Shown: one piece after another, positions 1-5,856 of the stretch
How positions within the stretch are numbered: position 1 is the first letter of the stretch
Layout of the letters: each line of letters opens with the position of its first letter
Source of the DNA: an uncultured bacterium
GTDB taxonomy: Bacteria > Patescibacteriota > Dojkabacteria > CALFHW01
Length of the DNA: 7,592 nucleotides
Assembly: GCA_937876695.1 (NCBI GenBank)
Contig: CALFHW010000061.1
Coordinates: 1-7,592 of the forward strand
Reading direction: 5' to 3'
Notes under the pieces: model-generated
Database searches by the model: none
Seen by the model: the letters and a program-made list of their open reading frames with translations, nothing else
Told to the model about the DNA's origin: nothing
Program-made: the position numbers and the translations under genes

Positions 1-1506
1 ATTCCTTTCAAATTCGACACGCAAGTGCCTCCAAACTATTCTGCAGGTTCTGTGGGTGATGGCTTTGTAGCATATGTACCTGCCACTGCGCGCTTTGAGG
101 CCACCTCGCCAGCGAGCGGCACCGTGAATCAGAGCCTTCTAGGATTTGCAGAGACAGCTAAACTGGATATTGCTATCAATGCCAATTTCTATACCGATCT
201 CTCCACGGGCGGGAGCCCCGGCTGCCTGGGCTTCTGCGGCAGTACTGGTAGAATTATTGCCAACAAATCATCCAGCAGCAGTAGGTACGCCTTCATAACA
301 CATCAAAATGCAGACCTGACCTCTCTAGGGAGTAGAATAATTGCGCGTGAGAGTAGGGTAGCGATTTTGAATTATGCCGATGTGGCAGGCAACCAAGCTG
401 AGTTGAATAGCATTGCGGCCAAACTCAACGCTGACGTCAAAATCGAGTCAATTGTTTCGGGCAATTCGCTAGGGGTTCTCAACGGCGTCTATCAAAGCCA
501 AACCGAGTCTTTCTCAGGCATGAATGACGCCGCCTCGCGCACGCTTATAGGTTATACAAGTGATGGCCAAATAGTTTTTGCTGTCTTCAAGGCAGCTGCT
601 TTCAATAGCAGAATTAAATCTTTCCTGCAGAAAAGCACCCCTCGAATAACTCAAGCAGTAATGCTGGATGGCGGAGGTTCTTCGCAGCTTTACTATAGAG
701 CGGGCATCAACTCTGTGGACGGGCTGGCAAATTACAGCGCGGATAGTTTCAATAGCCAGCACAATCTCGGTTCCGGCGGTGAAAGTGTAGCCTCTGGAAC
801 CACTGGATTACAAGGATTGCCTGCAGCAAAGCAGGTCTATGCACCGTTATTTGGTAGGCCTGGACAGCAAGGTCTGCGCAACGTTCCCGCCTATATCGGC
901 GCGGTGTTAGCTACTGAAATAGTGACCCAACCCCCCGTTTCTAACCCGGTTGAGCCGCCGACTTTGCCACCGGTCACCGCCCCCCCCATAGCCCCCAGCG
1001 TGACTTCCCGCTATCTTCTTTCTGCGGGCTGGAACGCCATAGCGCTAAACGTTTCCGCGCCAGATGTCGCCAAGGCGTCGGATTTGGCAGGTGCTTTGAG
1101 CGCGGCTGGCGCAGACGTTGAGGTTATCTCAAGAATGGAGAGCTCGACCTACAAGTCTTTCATTCCTATTGCAGGCGATGAAGGGATTGGTGACTTTAAT
1201 TTAGTGGAGGGCGAAGGTCTGTTTATTAAGCTCAAAAATTTAACTCCAATCGAGTTTCAATTGACTGGACAGACAATTCCAGTCTCGAACTCAATTCCAG
1301 CGACTGAATCGGGTATTAGGTTTTTGGGCAATCTGCAGGGTAGTGCTCAGCAAGTTGCACATCAGAGTATGCAGCAAGTAACTCAGGTATCCTCATACGA
1401 ACAAGGGCAGTTTAACTCAATTGTATTTGAGGAAGATTTGGTCTTTGGCAATGATTTCCAGCTGATCCCCACAAAAGGATACTTCGTGGTAGTTAAATCA
1501 CGCTAG
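1..1506 (+). CDS. Phosphodiester glycosidase (NAGPA/DUF2233-like) surface protein, 5' end missing
   Basis: The frame is open from base 1, so the start lies upstream; the GTG at 25 is only an internal codon. Numbering residues from base 1, 501 residues are visible. The first ~290 look like the phosphodiester glycosidase domain of the NAGPA family, which cleaves phosphodiester-linked sugars. Its hallmarks are seen: an IGYTSDGQ strand motif near residue 186 and the glycine-rich signature LDGGGSSQLYY at 222-232, plus an early AINANFY segment. Two close cysteines (75 and 79) could form a disulfide. Residues ~309-335 are a proline/threonine/valine-rich linker. The C-terminal ~165 residues hold two similar halves, described separately. 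Family and linker suggest an exported or surface protein acting on envelope or extracellular glycans, but the signal peptide would lie outside the window. The gene is convergent with rplA, 51 bases from its stop. Family assignment is fairly sure; substrate is unknown. Confidence 0.82.
   Translation: MPFKFDTQVPPNYSAGSVGDGFVAYVPATARFEATSPASGTVNQSLLGFAETAKLDIAINANFYTDLSTGGSPGCLGFCGSTGRIIANKSSSSSRYAFITHQNADLTSLGSRIIARESRVAILNYADVAGNQAELNSIAAKLNADVKIESIVSGNSLGVLNGVYQSQTESFSGMNDAASRTLIGYTSDGQIVFAVFKAAAFNSRIKSFLQKSTPRITQAVMLDGGGSSQLYYRAGINSVDGLANYSADSFNSQHNLGSGGESVASGTTGLQGLPAAKQVYAPLFGRPGQQGLRNVPAYIGAVLATEIVTQPPVSNPVEPPTLPPVTAPPIAPSVTSRYLLSAGWNAIALNVSAPDVAKASDLAGALSAAGADVEVISRMESSTYKSFIPIAGDEGIGDFNLVEGEGLFIKLKNLTPIEFQLTGQTIPVSNSIPATESGIRFLGNLQGSAQQVAHQSMQQVTQVSSYEQGQFNSIVFEEDLVFGNDFQLIPTKGYFVVVKSR
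1006..1503 (+). repeat. Two-copy C-terminal module in the glycosidase protein
   Basis: This is a protein-level repeat within the glycosidase gene. Copy 1 (about residues 336-425) begins with an AGWNAIAL motif and ends with GDFNLVEGEGLFIKLK. Copy 2 (about 437-501) begins with GIRFLGNL and ends with NDFQLIPTKGYFVVVK. Between these ends both carry a V-S-x-x-E-x-x-x-(Y/F)-x-S-(F/I) stretch. The pattern of a GWN opening followed by a 'G-x-G-(Y/L)-(F/W)-(I/V)' strand resembles modules appended to many bacterial surface proteins. I infer a beta-rich accessory or anchoring domain and do not recognise a named family with certainty. Confidence 0.55.
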
Positions 1507-1539
1507 AGAAATTTAACACTAAGTGTGAATCGAAGTTAG

Positions 1540-1572
1540 CTACGCGCTAAAAACTTACTACGCGCTAAAAAC
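1540..1572 (-). repeat. 18-bp tandem duplication of the rplA 3' end
   Basis: The 15-mer CTACGCGCTAAAAAC occurs at 1540-1554 and again at 1558-1572, a period of 18 bases. Read on the minus strand, the right-hand copy encodes the last four residues of L1 (VFSA) and its TAG stop. The left-hand copy repeats those same bases immediately downstream, separated by TAA, which is itself an in-frame stop. It appears to be a slippage-type duplication at the gene end. Confidence 0.9.
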
Positions 1573-2280
1573 GGTCTTGTTGATGACGATGCTTGGACCC
1601 ATTGAAGGAGCGATTGTGACCTTCTTGACGACTCCAGGGCCTAGTCTGCGTAGTTCGTTTTTGACGGCGTCGATAGCTGCCTTAAGATTTGCCTCGATCT
1701 GCTCTGCAGACATATCTAGCTTGGCAAATCTAACCTTGACAGTCTTGCCAGCATCCATTTTGAAGTCGATTTTACCTGCTTTGTAGGTTTTGACTGCTGC
1801 GCCTACCTTGTCGGTGACGGTGCCGGTCTTAGGGTTTGGCATCAGCTGCTTTGGACCTAGAACTTTACCTAGTTTGGCGATTTTAGCCATAACTGCAGGA
1901 GTAGCGATCACAACATCAAACTCAAACCAACCACCTTCGATCTTCGCAACTAGCTCATCAAGACCAGCGTGATCAGCTCCAGCAGCAGTTGCTTCACTGA
2001 CAGCCTCGCCATCAGCCAAAACGATAACTCGCTTCTGCTCGCCGAACTGGTGAGGGAAAACTACGCTACCTCTGATTGACTCATTGGCCTGCTTTTCTTT
2101 GAGTGACAAAATGACATTTAGCACACCTGAACCAGCGAATTTACTGATAGAAACCTTAGGAAGTAACTCTGCAGCGGCCTCAATAGAGTAGTTCTTCTCT
2201 GAAACTAGCTTTTTGGCTTCTGCTTCGCGGATATTTCTAGGAACGCGTTTGATATCAGTGGCTTTTTTGTCTTTTTTCAT
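1558..2280 (-). CDS. rplA: 50S ribosomal protein L1
   Basis: L1 is the large-subunit stalk protein that binds 23S rRNA and helps release the E-site tRNA; in many bacteria it also represses its own operon. The family signatures are clear: FDVVIATPAVM, then LGPKQLMPNPKTGTVTDKV, and a C-terminal KKVTIAPSMGPSIVIN. I chose the ATG at 2280 (240 residues; bacterial L1 is usually about 230-235) with a weak AGAAAG purine stretch 4 bases upstream. A TTG at 2304 would add eight residues and lies only 8 bases past the rplK stop, with no visible Shine-Dalgarno. The N-terminus is lysine-rich (MKKDKK), somewhat longer than usual. It is the last gene of the minus-strand cluster; the usual rplJ-rplL pair does not follow. 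Its stop region is duplicated. Confidence 0.95.
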   Translation of the reverse strand: MKKDKKATDIKRVPRNIREAEAKKLVSEKNYSIEAAAELLPKVSISKFAGSGVLNVILSLKEKQANESIRGSVVFPHQFGEQKRVIVLADGEAVSEATAAGADHAGLDELVAKIEGGWFEFDVVIATPAVMAKIAKLGKVLGPKQLMPNPKTGTVTDKVGAAVKTYKAGKIDFKMDAGKTVKVRFAKLDMSAEQIEANLKAAIDAVKNELRRLGPGVVKKVTIAPSMGPSIVINKTVFSA

Positions 2281-2312
2281 GTGCTTTCTAGCTAATTTTC
2301 TCAATAAATAGT

Positions 2313-2750
2313 TTAATCGGTGACCTCGATACCCATACTCTTAGCTGAGCCAGCTAAAATGTTTACAGCGGAGCTAAGTTTGCGAGTGTTGAAGTCCTCC
2401 ATCTTTACTTTAGCGATCTCTTCTAGTTGTTTGCGTGAGATTTTCCCGACTTTTTTCAAGTTAGGAGTACCTGAACCTTGCTTAACACCAGCTGCTTTGC
2501 CGATCAAGAATGAAGCAGGGGATTGTTTGAATGCAAGTTTGAAAGTTCTGTCCTCGAAAACGCTTAAAATGACTGGCACGAGCTGTCCTCTGCGGTCTTG
2601 TGTCTGTTCGTTGAACTTAGACACGAATTCGCCGATATTTACACCGTGCTGTCCTAGAGCTGGACCGATCTTCTGACCTGGTGTAGCATTGCCGCCCTCG
2701 ATCACGAATTTAACTTGAGCCTTTAATTTTTTACCAACTGGTTTAGCCAT
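2313..2750 (-). CDS. rplK: 50S ribosomal protein L11
   Basis: L11 binds the GTPase-associated centre of 23S rRNA and takes part in elongation-factor function and the stringent response. The 145-residue length is typical for the family. Visible signatures are the N-terminal GGNATPGQKIGPALGQHGVN segment (about 19-38), which contains the flexible proline-rich region. The rRNA-binding C-terminal domain has GKAAGVKQGSGTPNLKKVGK and ends with AGSAKSMGIEV. The last motif is usually written with GTA rather than GSA, a conservative change. The ATG start at 2750 lies 12 bases after the nusG stop. No Shine-Dalgarno is visible, so expression probably depends on coupling within the nusG-rplK-rplA transcript. 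Confidence 0.97.
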   Translation of the reverse strand: MAKPVGKKLKAQVKFVIEGGNATPGQKIGPALGQHGVNIGEFVSKFNEQTQDRRGQLVPVILSVFEDRTFKLAFKQSPASFLIGKAAGVKQGSGTPNLKKVGKISRKQLEEIAKVKMEDFNTRKLSSAVNILAGSAKSMGIEVTD

Positions 2751-2762
2751 GCGCTGATTCTA

Positions 2763-3311
2763 TCACAACTTAGTTACTTGTAGGAAATCCAATACGACTG
2801 GAGTTTCTCTGCCGAATACCGATAATAACACTTCTAACTGAGCCTTGTCTTCATTGATGCTGCTAATACTGCCTACGAAGTCCTTGAAAGCACCGTCAGT
2901 GACCTTGACAGCATCACCCAAAGCGTATGCTGTAGTGAAAGTTGGAGCTTCGATCTTGGTGAATGCCATGATCTTGGCAACCTCGCTAGGCTTGAGTGGA
3001 GTAGGGCGCTGCTCAGTGCCTACAAAACCAGTCACGCCGTCTGTATTGCGCACTACATACCAAGTCTGTTCGGTAAGTCTCAGGTGTACTAAAACATATC
3101 CAGGCAAGAACTTTTCTTCTTTTTTCCTTTTCTTACCGTCACTGACTAGAATTTTCTCTTGAGTAGGCACTAGTACTTCCAGTACGTCTTTCTCGACGCC
3201 GGCAGCCTTGGCTCTCTGCATAATCTGCGCGGAGACCTTCTTCTCGTGGCCAGAGTAGGTGTTGATGATAAACCACAATGGTGCTTCACTTAATTTAGGG
3301 TCAATTTTCAT
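2763..3311 (-). CDS. nusG: Transcription termination/antitermination factor NusG
   Basis: NusG binds RNA polymerase, aids processivity, and couples transcription to the ribosome or Rho. The protein is 182 residues, the normal size. The NGN domain spans about residues 11-115, with WFIINTYSGHEKKV near its start and FLPGYVLVHL plus GVTGFVG in its core. A lysine-rich loop (KKRKKEEK) precedes the FLPGY motif. A KOW domain follows (GDAVKVTDGAFKDFVGSI, then FGRETPVVLDFLQV). The ATG is at 3311, one base from the secE stop, which suggests translational coupling; no ribosome binding site is visible. The gene ends in TGA followed immediately by an in-frame TAG, a double stop. It sits between secE and rplK as in most bacteria. 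Confidence 0.96.
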   Translation of the reverse strand: MKIDPKLSEAPLWFIINTYSGHEKKVSAQIMQRAKAAGVEKDVLEVLVPTQEKILVSDGKKRKKEEKFLPGYVLVHLRLTEQTWYVVRNTDGVTGFVGTEQRPTPLKPSEVAKIMAFTKIEAPTFTTAYALGDAVKVTDGAFKDFVGSISSINEDKAQLEVLLSVFGRETPVVLDFLQVTKL

Positions 3312-3312
3312 T

Positions 3313-3576
3313 TTATGCAGTTATCAGTTTAAATACTTCGTAAAGCGCCGCATCAGTCAAAGCAAATGCTAGTGCCATTCCTACTACGAATAACAGGATG
3401 TACACCGACAATTTTACAGTATCTTTGATAGATAGCCAAGAAATGAACTTTAATTCGCTGACGGCCTCTCCCATGAACTTGAGCATTGAGCCCAACTGCC
3501 TAGGTATAAACAAAATTACATCAGCTATTACGCTGACTATATTTCTGCCATTTTTACCTTTATTTTCGCCGCTCAT
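3313..3576 (-). CDS. secE: Preprotein translocase subunit SecE
   Basis: SecE is the small essential clamp subunit of the SecYEG protein-export channel in the inner membrane. The 87-residue product fits single-span SecE proteins. It has a hydrophilic, glycine/lysine-rich N-terminus (MSGENKGKNGRN), then an amphipathic helix containing the family core ELKFISWLSIKDTVKLS (about 42-58), and a transmembrane helix at about 56-78. The family core usually reads W-P after the conserved region; here it is W-L. Position between tRNA-Trp and nusG strongly supports the call. The ATG at 3576 has only an A-rich upstream stretch. The SecE stop and NusG start are one base apart. Confidence 0.92.
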   Translation of the reverse strand: MSGENKGKNGRNIVSVIADVILFIPRQLGSMLKFMGEAVSELKFISWLSIKDTVKLSVYILLFVVGMALAFALTDAALYEVFKLITA

Positions 3577-3620
3577 TTAATTTTCTTAACTGTTTGCTTA
3601 GAATCAAACTTAAAAAAGTG

Positions 3621-3692
3621 CACGGGCACTCAGGCTCGAACTGAGAGTGCGGGTTTTGGAGACCCGTGGTTTACCAATTAACCGATGCCCGC
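3621..3692 (-). tRNA. trnW: tRNA-Trp (anticodon CCA)
   Basis: A full cloverleaf of 72 bases folds on the minus strand. The acceptor stem is GCGGGCA with TGCCCGT, giving a terminal G1-U72 wobble. The D stem is GGTT/AACC with the GG of the loop present. The anticodon stem is CGGGT/ACCCG around loop CTCCAAA, so U33 is followed by CCA (Trp, codon UGG). The variable loop is 4 bases, and the T arm is CTCAG-TTCGAGC-CTGAG. The discriminator is G73, as expected for tRNA-Trp. The 3' CCA is not encoded (G73 is followed by CAC). It lies 31 bases after rpmG and 44 before secE, the common place for tRNA-Trp. A run of six T follows the 3' end. Confidence 0.95.
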
Positions 3693-3723
3693 ATCTCGTC
3701 ACACTGCTCTCAAATTCCAGCTG

Positions 3724-3891
3724 CTACTTTAGTTTACCCTCGGTAAACTCCTCATGTTTGCCCGACTTAGGGTCAAACTTTTTCAGCTTTAGCTTTTCGG
3801 TGACGTTGATTCTATTCTTTGTCACGTAGTAAGCAGTGCCAGTAGCCTTATTGGTTAACTTAATGATTTGTCTGTTGCCTTTTCTTGCCAT
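3724..3891 (-). CDS. rpmG: 50S ribosomal protein L33
   Basis: This small gene encodes 55 residues, beginning MARKGNRQIIKLTNKATG and continuing with TAYYVTKNRINVTEKL and KKFDPKSGKHEEF. L33 is a small basic protein of the large ribosomal subunit near the E site. Length, the GTAYYVTKNR segment and the KKFDP motif match the family. There are no cysteines, so this is the zinc-independent (C-minus) form. It starts at the ATG at 3891, where the GCATT just upstream offers no Shine-Dalgarno; a -10-like TACAAT sits 7 bases before the ATG. It precedes tRNA-Trp, secE and nusG, the arrangement found in many bacteria, and lies 53 bases after the rlmB stop. Confidence 0.94.
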   Translation of the reverse strand: MARKGNRQIIKLTNKATGTAYYVTKNRINVTEKLKLKKFDPKSGKHEEFTEGKLK

Positions 3892-3898
3892 AATGCTA

Positions 3899-3927
3899 AT
3901 TGTAACACGACTTCTAGATAAAATAAA
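3899..3927 (-). promoter_or_regulatory. Possible rpmG promoter, leaderless
   Basis: On the minus strand TACAAT (3904-3899) is preceded, with a 17-base spacer, by TTTATT (3927-3922), a poor -35. Seven bases separate the -10 from the rpmG ATG, so transcription would begin at about 3892, one base before the start codon. It lies in the rlmB-rpmG gap and could serve the whole ribosomal cluster. The weak -35 keeps confidence moderate. Confidence 0.45.
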
Positions 3928-3944
3928 TCAGATCATAACAGATC

Positions 3945-4682
3945 TTAGGATGAGATTCGAGAGCGCACCTGTCTGAGTTTCTCAAATACCACAATAGATG
4001 CTGCTACAGTCATATTTAACGAGTTGATCTTACCATACATAGGGATTTTGACAACAGTGTCGCATTTTTTCATAATCTCTGGTGAGAGCGAACGGTCCTC
4101 GCCGCCAATAATGAGCATGGTATCGGGTACCAGATCTACCTCGGTAAATATATTCTCAGTAAAAAGTTCGATGCCGACCACCTGAATTAACTCTTTCTGA
4201 CAGAGCTTAATAGCTGTAAATAGGCTCTCTCTACAAATAGTCACATTTGCCAATGCTCCCATTGAACTGCGGAACATCTGGGCGGTGAGGTTTTGCTTAG
4301 GGGAGAGGATTACTCCTGTAAAGCCGGCAGCCTCTACAGAACGCGCGATGGCGCCGATATTATCTTCGTATAAAGCCTCTCTAATATAGACGAAGTTCAG
4401 AGGGTTCTTATGTCTGCGCTGTTCGGTAATAACTTCACCTAAGTCTTCAAAACCTATGAGTGCTAGGGCAATCACGCCTTGGTGATTCTTAGTGTCTGAG
4501 AACCTGACTAACTGTTTTTTGGCGGTGTACTCAATAGTAATAGAGCGGTTGCGCGCTCTTTTGATAATTTCGGAGATTTTTTCGTCTTTTTCATTGATTC
4601 CTTCCTCGAGCATTATTCTCTTGATGTATCTTTTTGAACGTAATAACTCGATGACTGGATTTCGGCCTTCAATTTTTAACAT
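3945..4682 (-). CDS. rlmB: TrmH/RlmB-family rRNA 2'-O-methyltransferase
   Basis: A SPOUT-class SAM-dependent methyltransferase of 245 residues, the size of RlmB, which methylates the 2'-O of G2251 in 23S rRNA. An N-terminal RNA-binding domain (about 1-75; IEGRNPVIELL at the start, KNHQGVIAL near 65) is followed by the catalytic domain with the three family motifs. These are DNIGAIARSVEAAG (107-120, with Asn108 and Arg114), IIGGEDRSLSPEI (191-203, with Glu195) and KIPMYGKINSLNMTVAASI (212-230, deep trefoil knot). The LYEDNIG reading replaces the commoner D-P-x-N-x-G. The related TrmH and other SpoU methyltransferases cannot be excluded, but the GRNPV start favours RlmB. ATG 4682 has AGGA only one base away, too close for a normal Shine-Dalgarno. 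It is divergent from the SPFH gene. Confidence 0.85.
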   Translation of the reverse strand: MLKIEGRNPVIELLRSKRYIKRIMLEEGINEKDEKISEIIKRARNRSITIEYTAKKQLVRFSDTKNHQGVIALALIGFEDLGEVITEQRRHKNPLNFVYIREALYEDNIGAIARSVEAAGFTGVILSPKQNLTAQMFRSSMGALANVTICRESLFTAIKLCQKELIQVVGIELFTENIFTEVDLVPDTMLIIGGEDRSLSPEIMKKCDTVVKIPMYGKINSLNMTVAASIVVFEKLRQVRSRISS

Positions 4683-4687
4683 TCCTG

Positions 4688-4693
4688 ATTATA
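4688..4693 (-). promoter_or_regulatory. -10 box for rlmB, leaderless
   Basis: A perfect TATAAT on the minus strand ends five bases before the rlmB ATG (TATAAT-CAGGA-ATG). The usual spacing puts the transcription start on or within a base or two of the A of the ATG, so the mRNA would be leaderless. No convincing -35 lies at 17 bases; the best is TTAACT with a 19-base spacer. It forms one arm of a palindrome with the SPFH -10. Confidence 0.6.
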
Positions 4694-4696
4694 CCG

Positions 4697-4702
4697 TATA
4701 AT
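4697..4702 (+). promoter_or_regulatory. -10 box for the SPFH gene
   Basis: A perfect TATAAT on the plus strand predicts transcription from about base 4709, leaving a leader of roughly 30 bases. The -35 is weak (TTTTAA at 4674-4679, 17-base spacer). It is separated by only CCG from the rlmB -10 on the other strand, so the two promoters overlap. Confidence 0.6.
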
Positions 4703-4724
4703 TAGAGTAACTAGTTAACTTTTA

Positions 4725-4729
4725 AGGGG
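4725..4729 (+). promoter_or_regulatory. Ribosome binding site of the SPFH gene
   Basis: AGGGG lies 10 bases before the ATG at 4740 and supports that start. It is the only clear Shine-Dalgarno in front of any gene start in the window. Confidence 0.6.
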
Positions 4730-4739
4730 TATAAAGATT

Positions 4740-5669
4740 ATGTTCGAAATGTTTGGATTACTTACATTCTGCTTGTTTCCTCTTGGTTTGGTAATTTTGA
4801 TACTCTCCCCACAGTCATTTTTCATCGTTAAGCAGCAAGAAGTGGCAATTTTAGAGACTTTAGGGAAATTCTCCAGGGTTGCTGGTCCTGGCTTACACTT
4901 CAAAATTCCTATGATTCAGAGAATCGCAGGTAGGCTTTCCCTTAGAATCGAGCAACTAGATACCGATGTCGAAACTAAGACTAAAGACAATGTCTTCACC
5001 AGGGTCAGAGTTTCAGTACAATTTTTAGTAAAAGAAGAGAATGTTTTTGATGCCTTCTATAAACTCAATAACCCCGCCAGGCAGATTAGTGCGTTCGTAT
5101 TTGACAGTGTCAGAGCTCAAGTGCCAAATATTTTATTAGACGAAGTCTTCGAGAAGAAGGACGATATCGCTAATACCCTACAACGCGACCTAGCAGAGGT
5201 TATGGAGAGTTTTGGCTTTAAGATCTACAAGGCTTTGGTAACTGATATCGACCCTGACCACAAGGTCAAAGAGGCCATGAATGAGATCAACGCCCAGCAG
5301 AGACTGAAGCTAGCAGCAGTCGAAAGAGCTGAGGCAAATAAGATCGAAGTAGTAAAAGCAGCTGAGGCTGATGCCGAAAGTAAGAAATTACAGGGAGTAG
5401 GAGTCGCGGAGCAGAGAAGGGCGATTATCGAGGGTTATCGCAAGAGCGTAGAACAATTTCAATCAGAAATTAAGGGCGTGGACGCCGCCGATGTTATGCT
5501 ATTGGTATTAATGACTCAGTACTTCGATACCATGCGAGACGTAGCTGATAACTCTAAGACAAATACCATTTTCATACCAAATTCAGGTTCAGGTGCAGGC
5601 GATATGCTGGAGCAGATGCGATCTGCCTTCATGCAAGCCAAAGCAGCTGTAAAATCAGAGGAGAAGTAG
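4740..5669 (+). CDS. SPFH/band-7 domain membrane protein (HIR/stomatin-like)
   Basis: A 309-residue SPFH (stomatin, prohibitin, flotillin, HflK/C) protein; such proteins oligomerise on membranes and organise protein complexes or proteolysis. An N-terminal hydrophobic segment (about 5-29) is followed by the band-7 domain, starting VKQQEVAILETLGKFSRVAG and including GPGLHFKIPMIQRI, up to about residue 185. A charged, alanine/glutamate-rich coiled coil follows (about 186-245: NAQQRLKLAAVERAEANK). The tail contains TNTIFIPNSGSG. The VAI-E-x-x-GKF opening and the IFIPN tail resemble plant HIR and related bacterial proteins more than HflK/HflC. The hydrophobic segment is probably the only membrane anchor. 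The gene stands alone: no NfeD-like or FtsH gene is adjacent. Its role here is unknown. Confidence 0.88.
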   Translation: MFEMFGLLTFCLFPLGLVILILSPQSFFIVKQQEVAILETLGKFSRVAGPGLHFKIPMIQRIAGRLSLRIEQLDTDVETKTKDNVFTRVRVSVQFLVKEENVFDAFYKLNNPARQISAFVFDSVRAQVPNILLDEVFEKKDDIANTLQRDLAEVMESFGFKIYKALVTDIDPDHKVKEAMNEINAQQRLKLAAVERAEANKIEVVKAAEADAESKKLQGVGVAEQRRAIIEGYRKSVEQFQSEIKGVDAADVMLLVLMTQYFDTMRDVADNSKTNTIFIPNSGSGAGDMLEQMRSAFMQAKAAVKSEEK

Positions 5670-5804
5670 TATATTCCTCTGTCATTTTGGCTTAGAAATG
5701 GAATTGGGTTTAGCTGGGCACATCATTCTTTTGGGATTGTCGAATTGAAGCCTACTTTATTCTAAGTGTTTCAAAAAACTCCAAGTAAGAGTATATCACG
5801 CCCA

Positions 5805-5817
5805 ATAGATTGTCTAT
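5805..5817. repeat. Small inverted repeat upstream of a promoter
   Basis: ATAGA-TTG-TCTAT has two perfect 5-bp arms and lies four bases before the -35 box of the next gene. It could be an operator, but arms this short also occur by chance. Confidence 0.3.
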
Positions 5818-5821
5818 CCTG

Positions 5822-5850
5822 TTGTAATTACAGCTTAGCAATGATATAAT
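5822..5850 (+). promoter_or_regulatory. Sigma70-type promoter of the 90-residue gene, leaderless
   Basis: TTGTAA (5822-5827), a 17-base spacer and a perfect TATAAT (5845-5850) make the best-formed promoter in the window. Six bases (GGGTAT) separate the -10 from the ATG at 5857, so the predicted start of transcription falls on that A. There is no Shine-Dalgarno. The transcript probably also covers the gene at 6147. Confidence 0.75.
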
Positions 5851-5856
5851 GGGTAT

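Larger units (their letters stand above)
5670..5856. other. 187-base intergenic region
   Basis: No gene is visible. A weak 6-bp stem (CATTTT/GAAATG around GGCTTA, starting near 5683) lacks a following T run, so I do not call a terminator for the SPFH gene. The right end holds the promoter of the 90-residue gene and a small palindrome (5805-5817). Confidence 0.5.

Noticed and set aside
514..762. 82-codon minus-strand frame inside the glycosidase gene
   Set aside because: It lies opposite the conserved LDGGGSSQ signature and shows no coding signals of its own.
1507..1557. Bidirectional terminator in the convergent gap
   Set aside because: The only inverted repeat (ACAC-TTA-GTGT on the minus strand) has a 4-bp stem and no T run.
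2281..2304. TTG at 2304 as the rplA start
   Set aside because: It adds eight residues not typical of L1 and has no ribosome binding site; ATG 2280 already gives a full-length protein. It cannot be fully excluded.
2320..3162. Plus-strand open frames of 118 and 105 codons opposite rplK and nusG
   Set aside because: They are antisense to certain ribosomal and NusG genes, resemble no family, and have no promoter or ribosome binding site.
3611..3626. Terminator after tRNA-Trp (six T after GTGCAC)
   Set aside because: GTGCAC cannot form a hairpin stem of useful length, and secE follows closely on the same strand; more likely a read-through or processing region.
3651..3662. tRNA read as Gly (anticodon TCC)
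   Set aside because: With a seven-base loop CTCCAAA, U33 is the second base, so the anticodon is CCA (Trp). G73 and the location beside secE agree.
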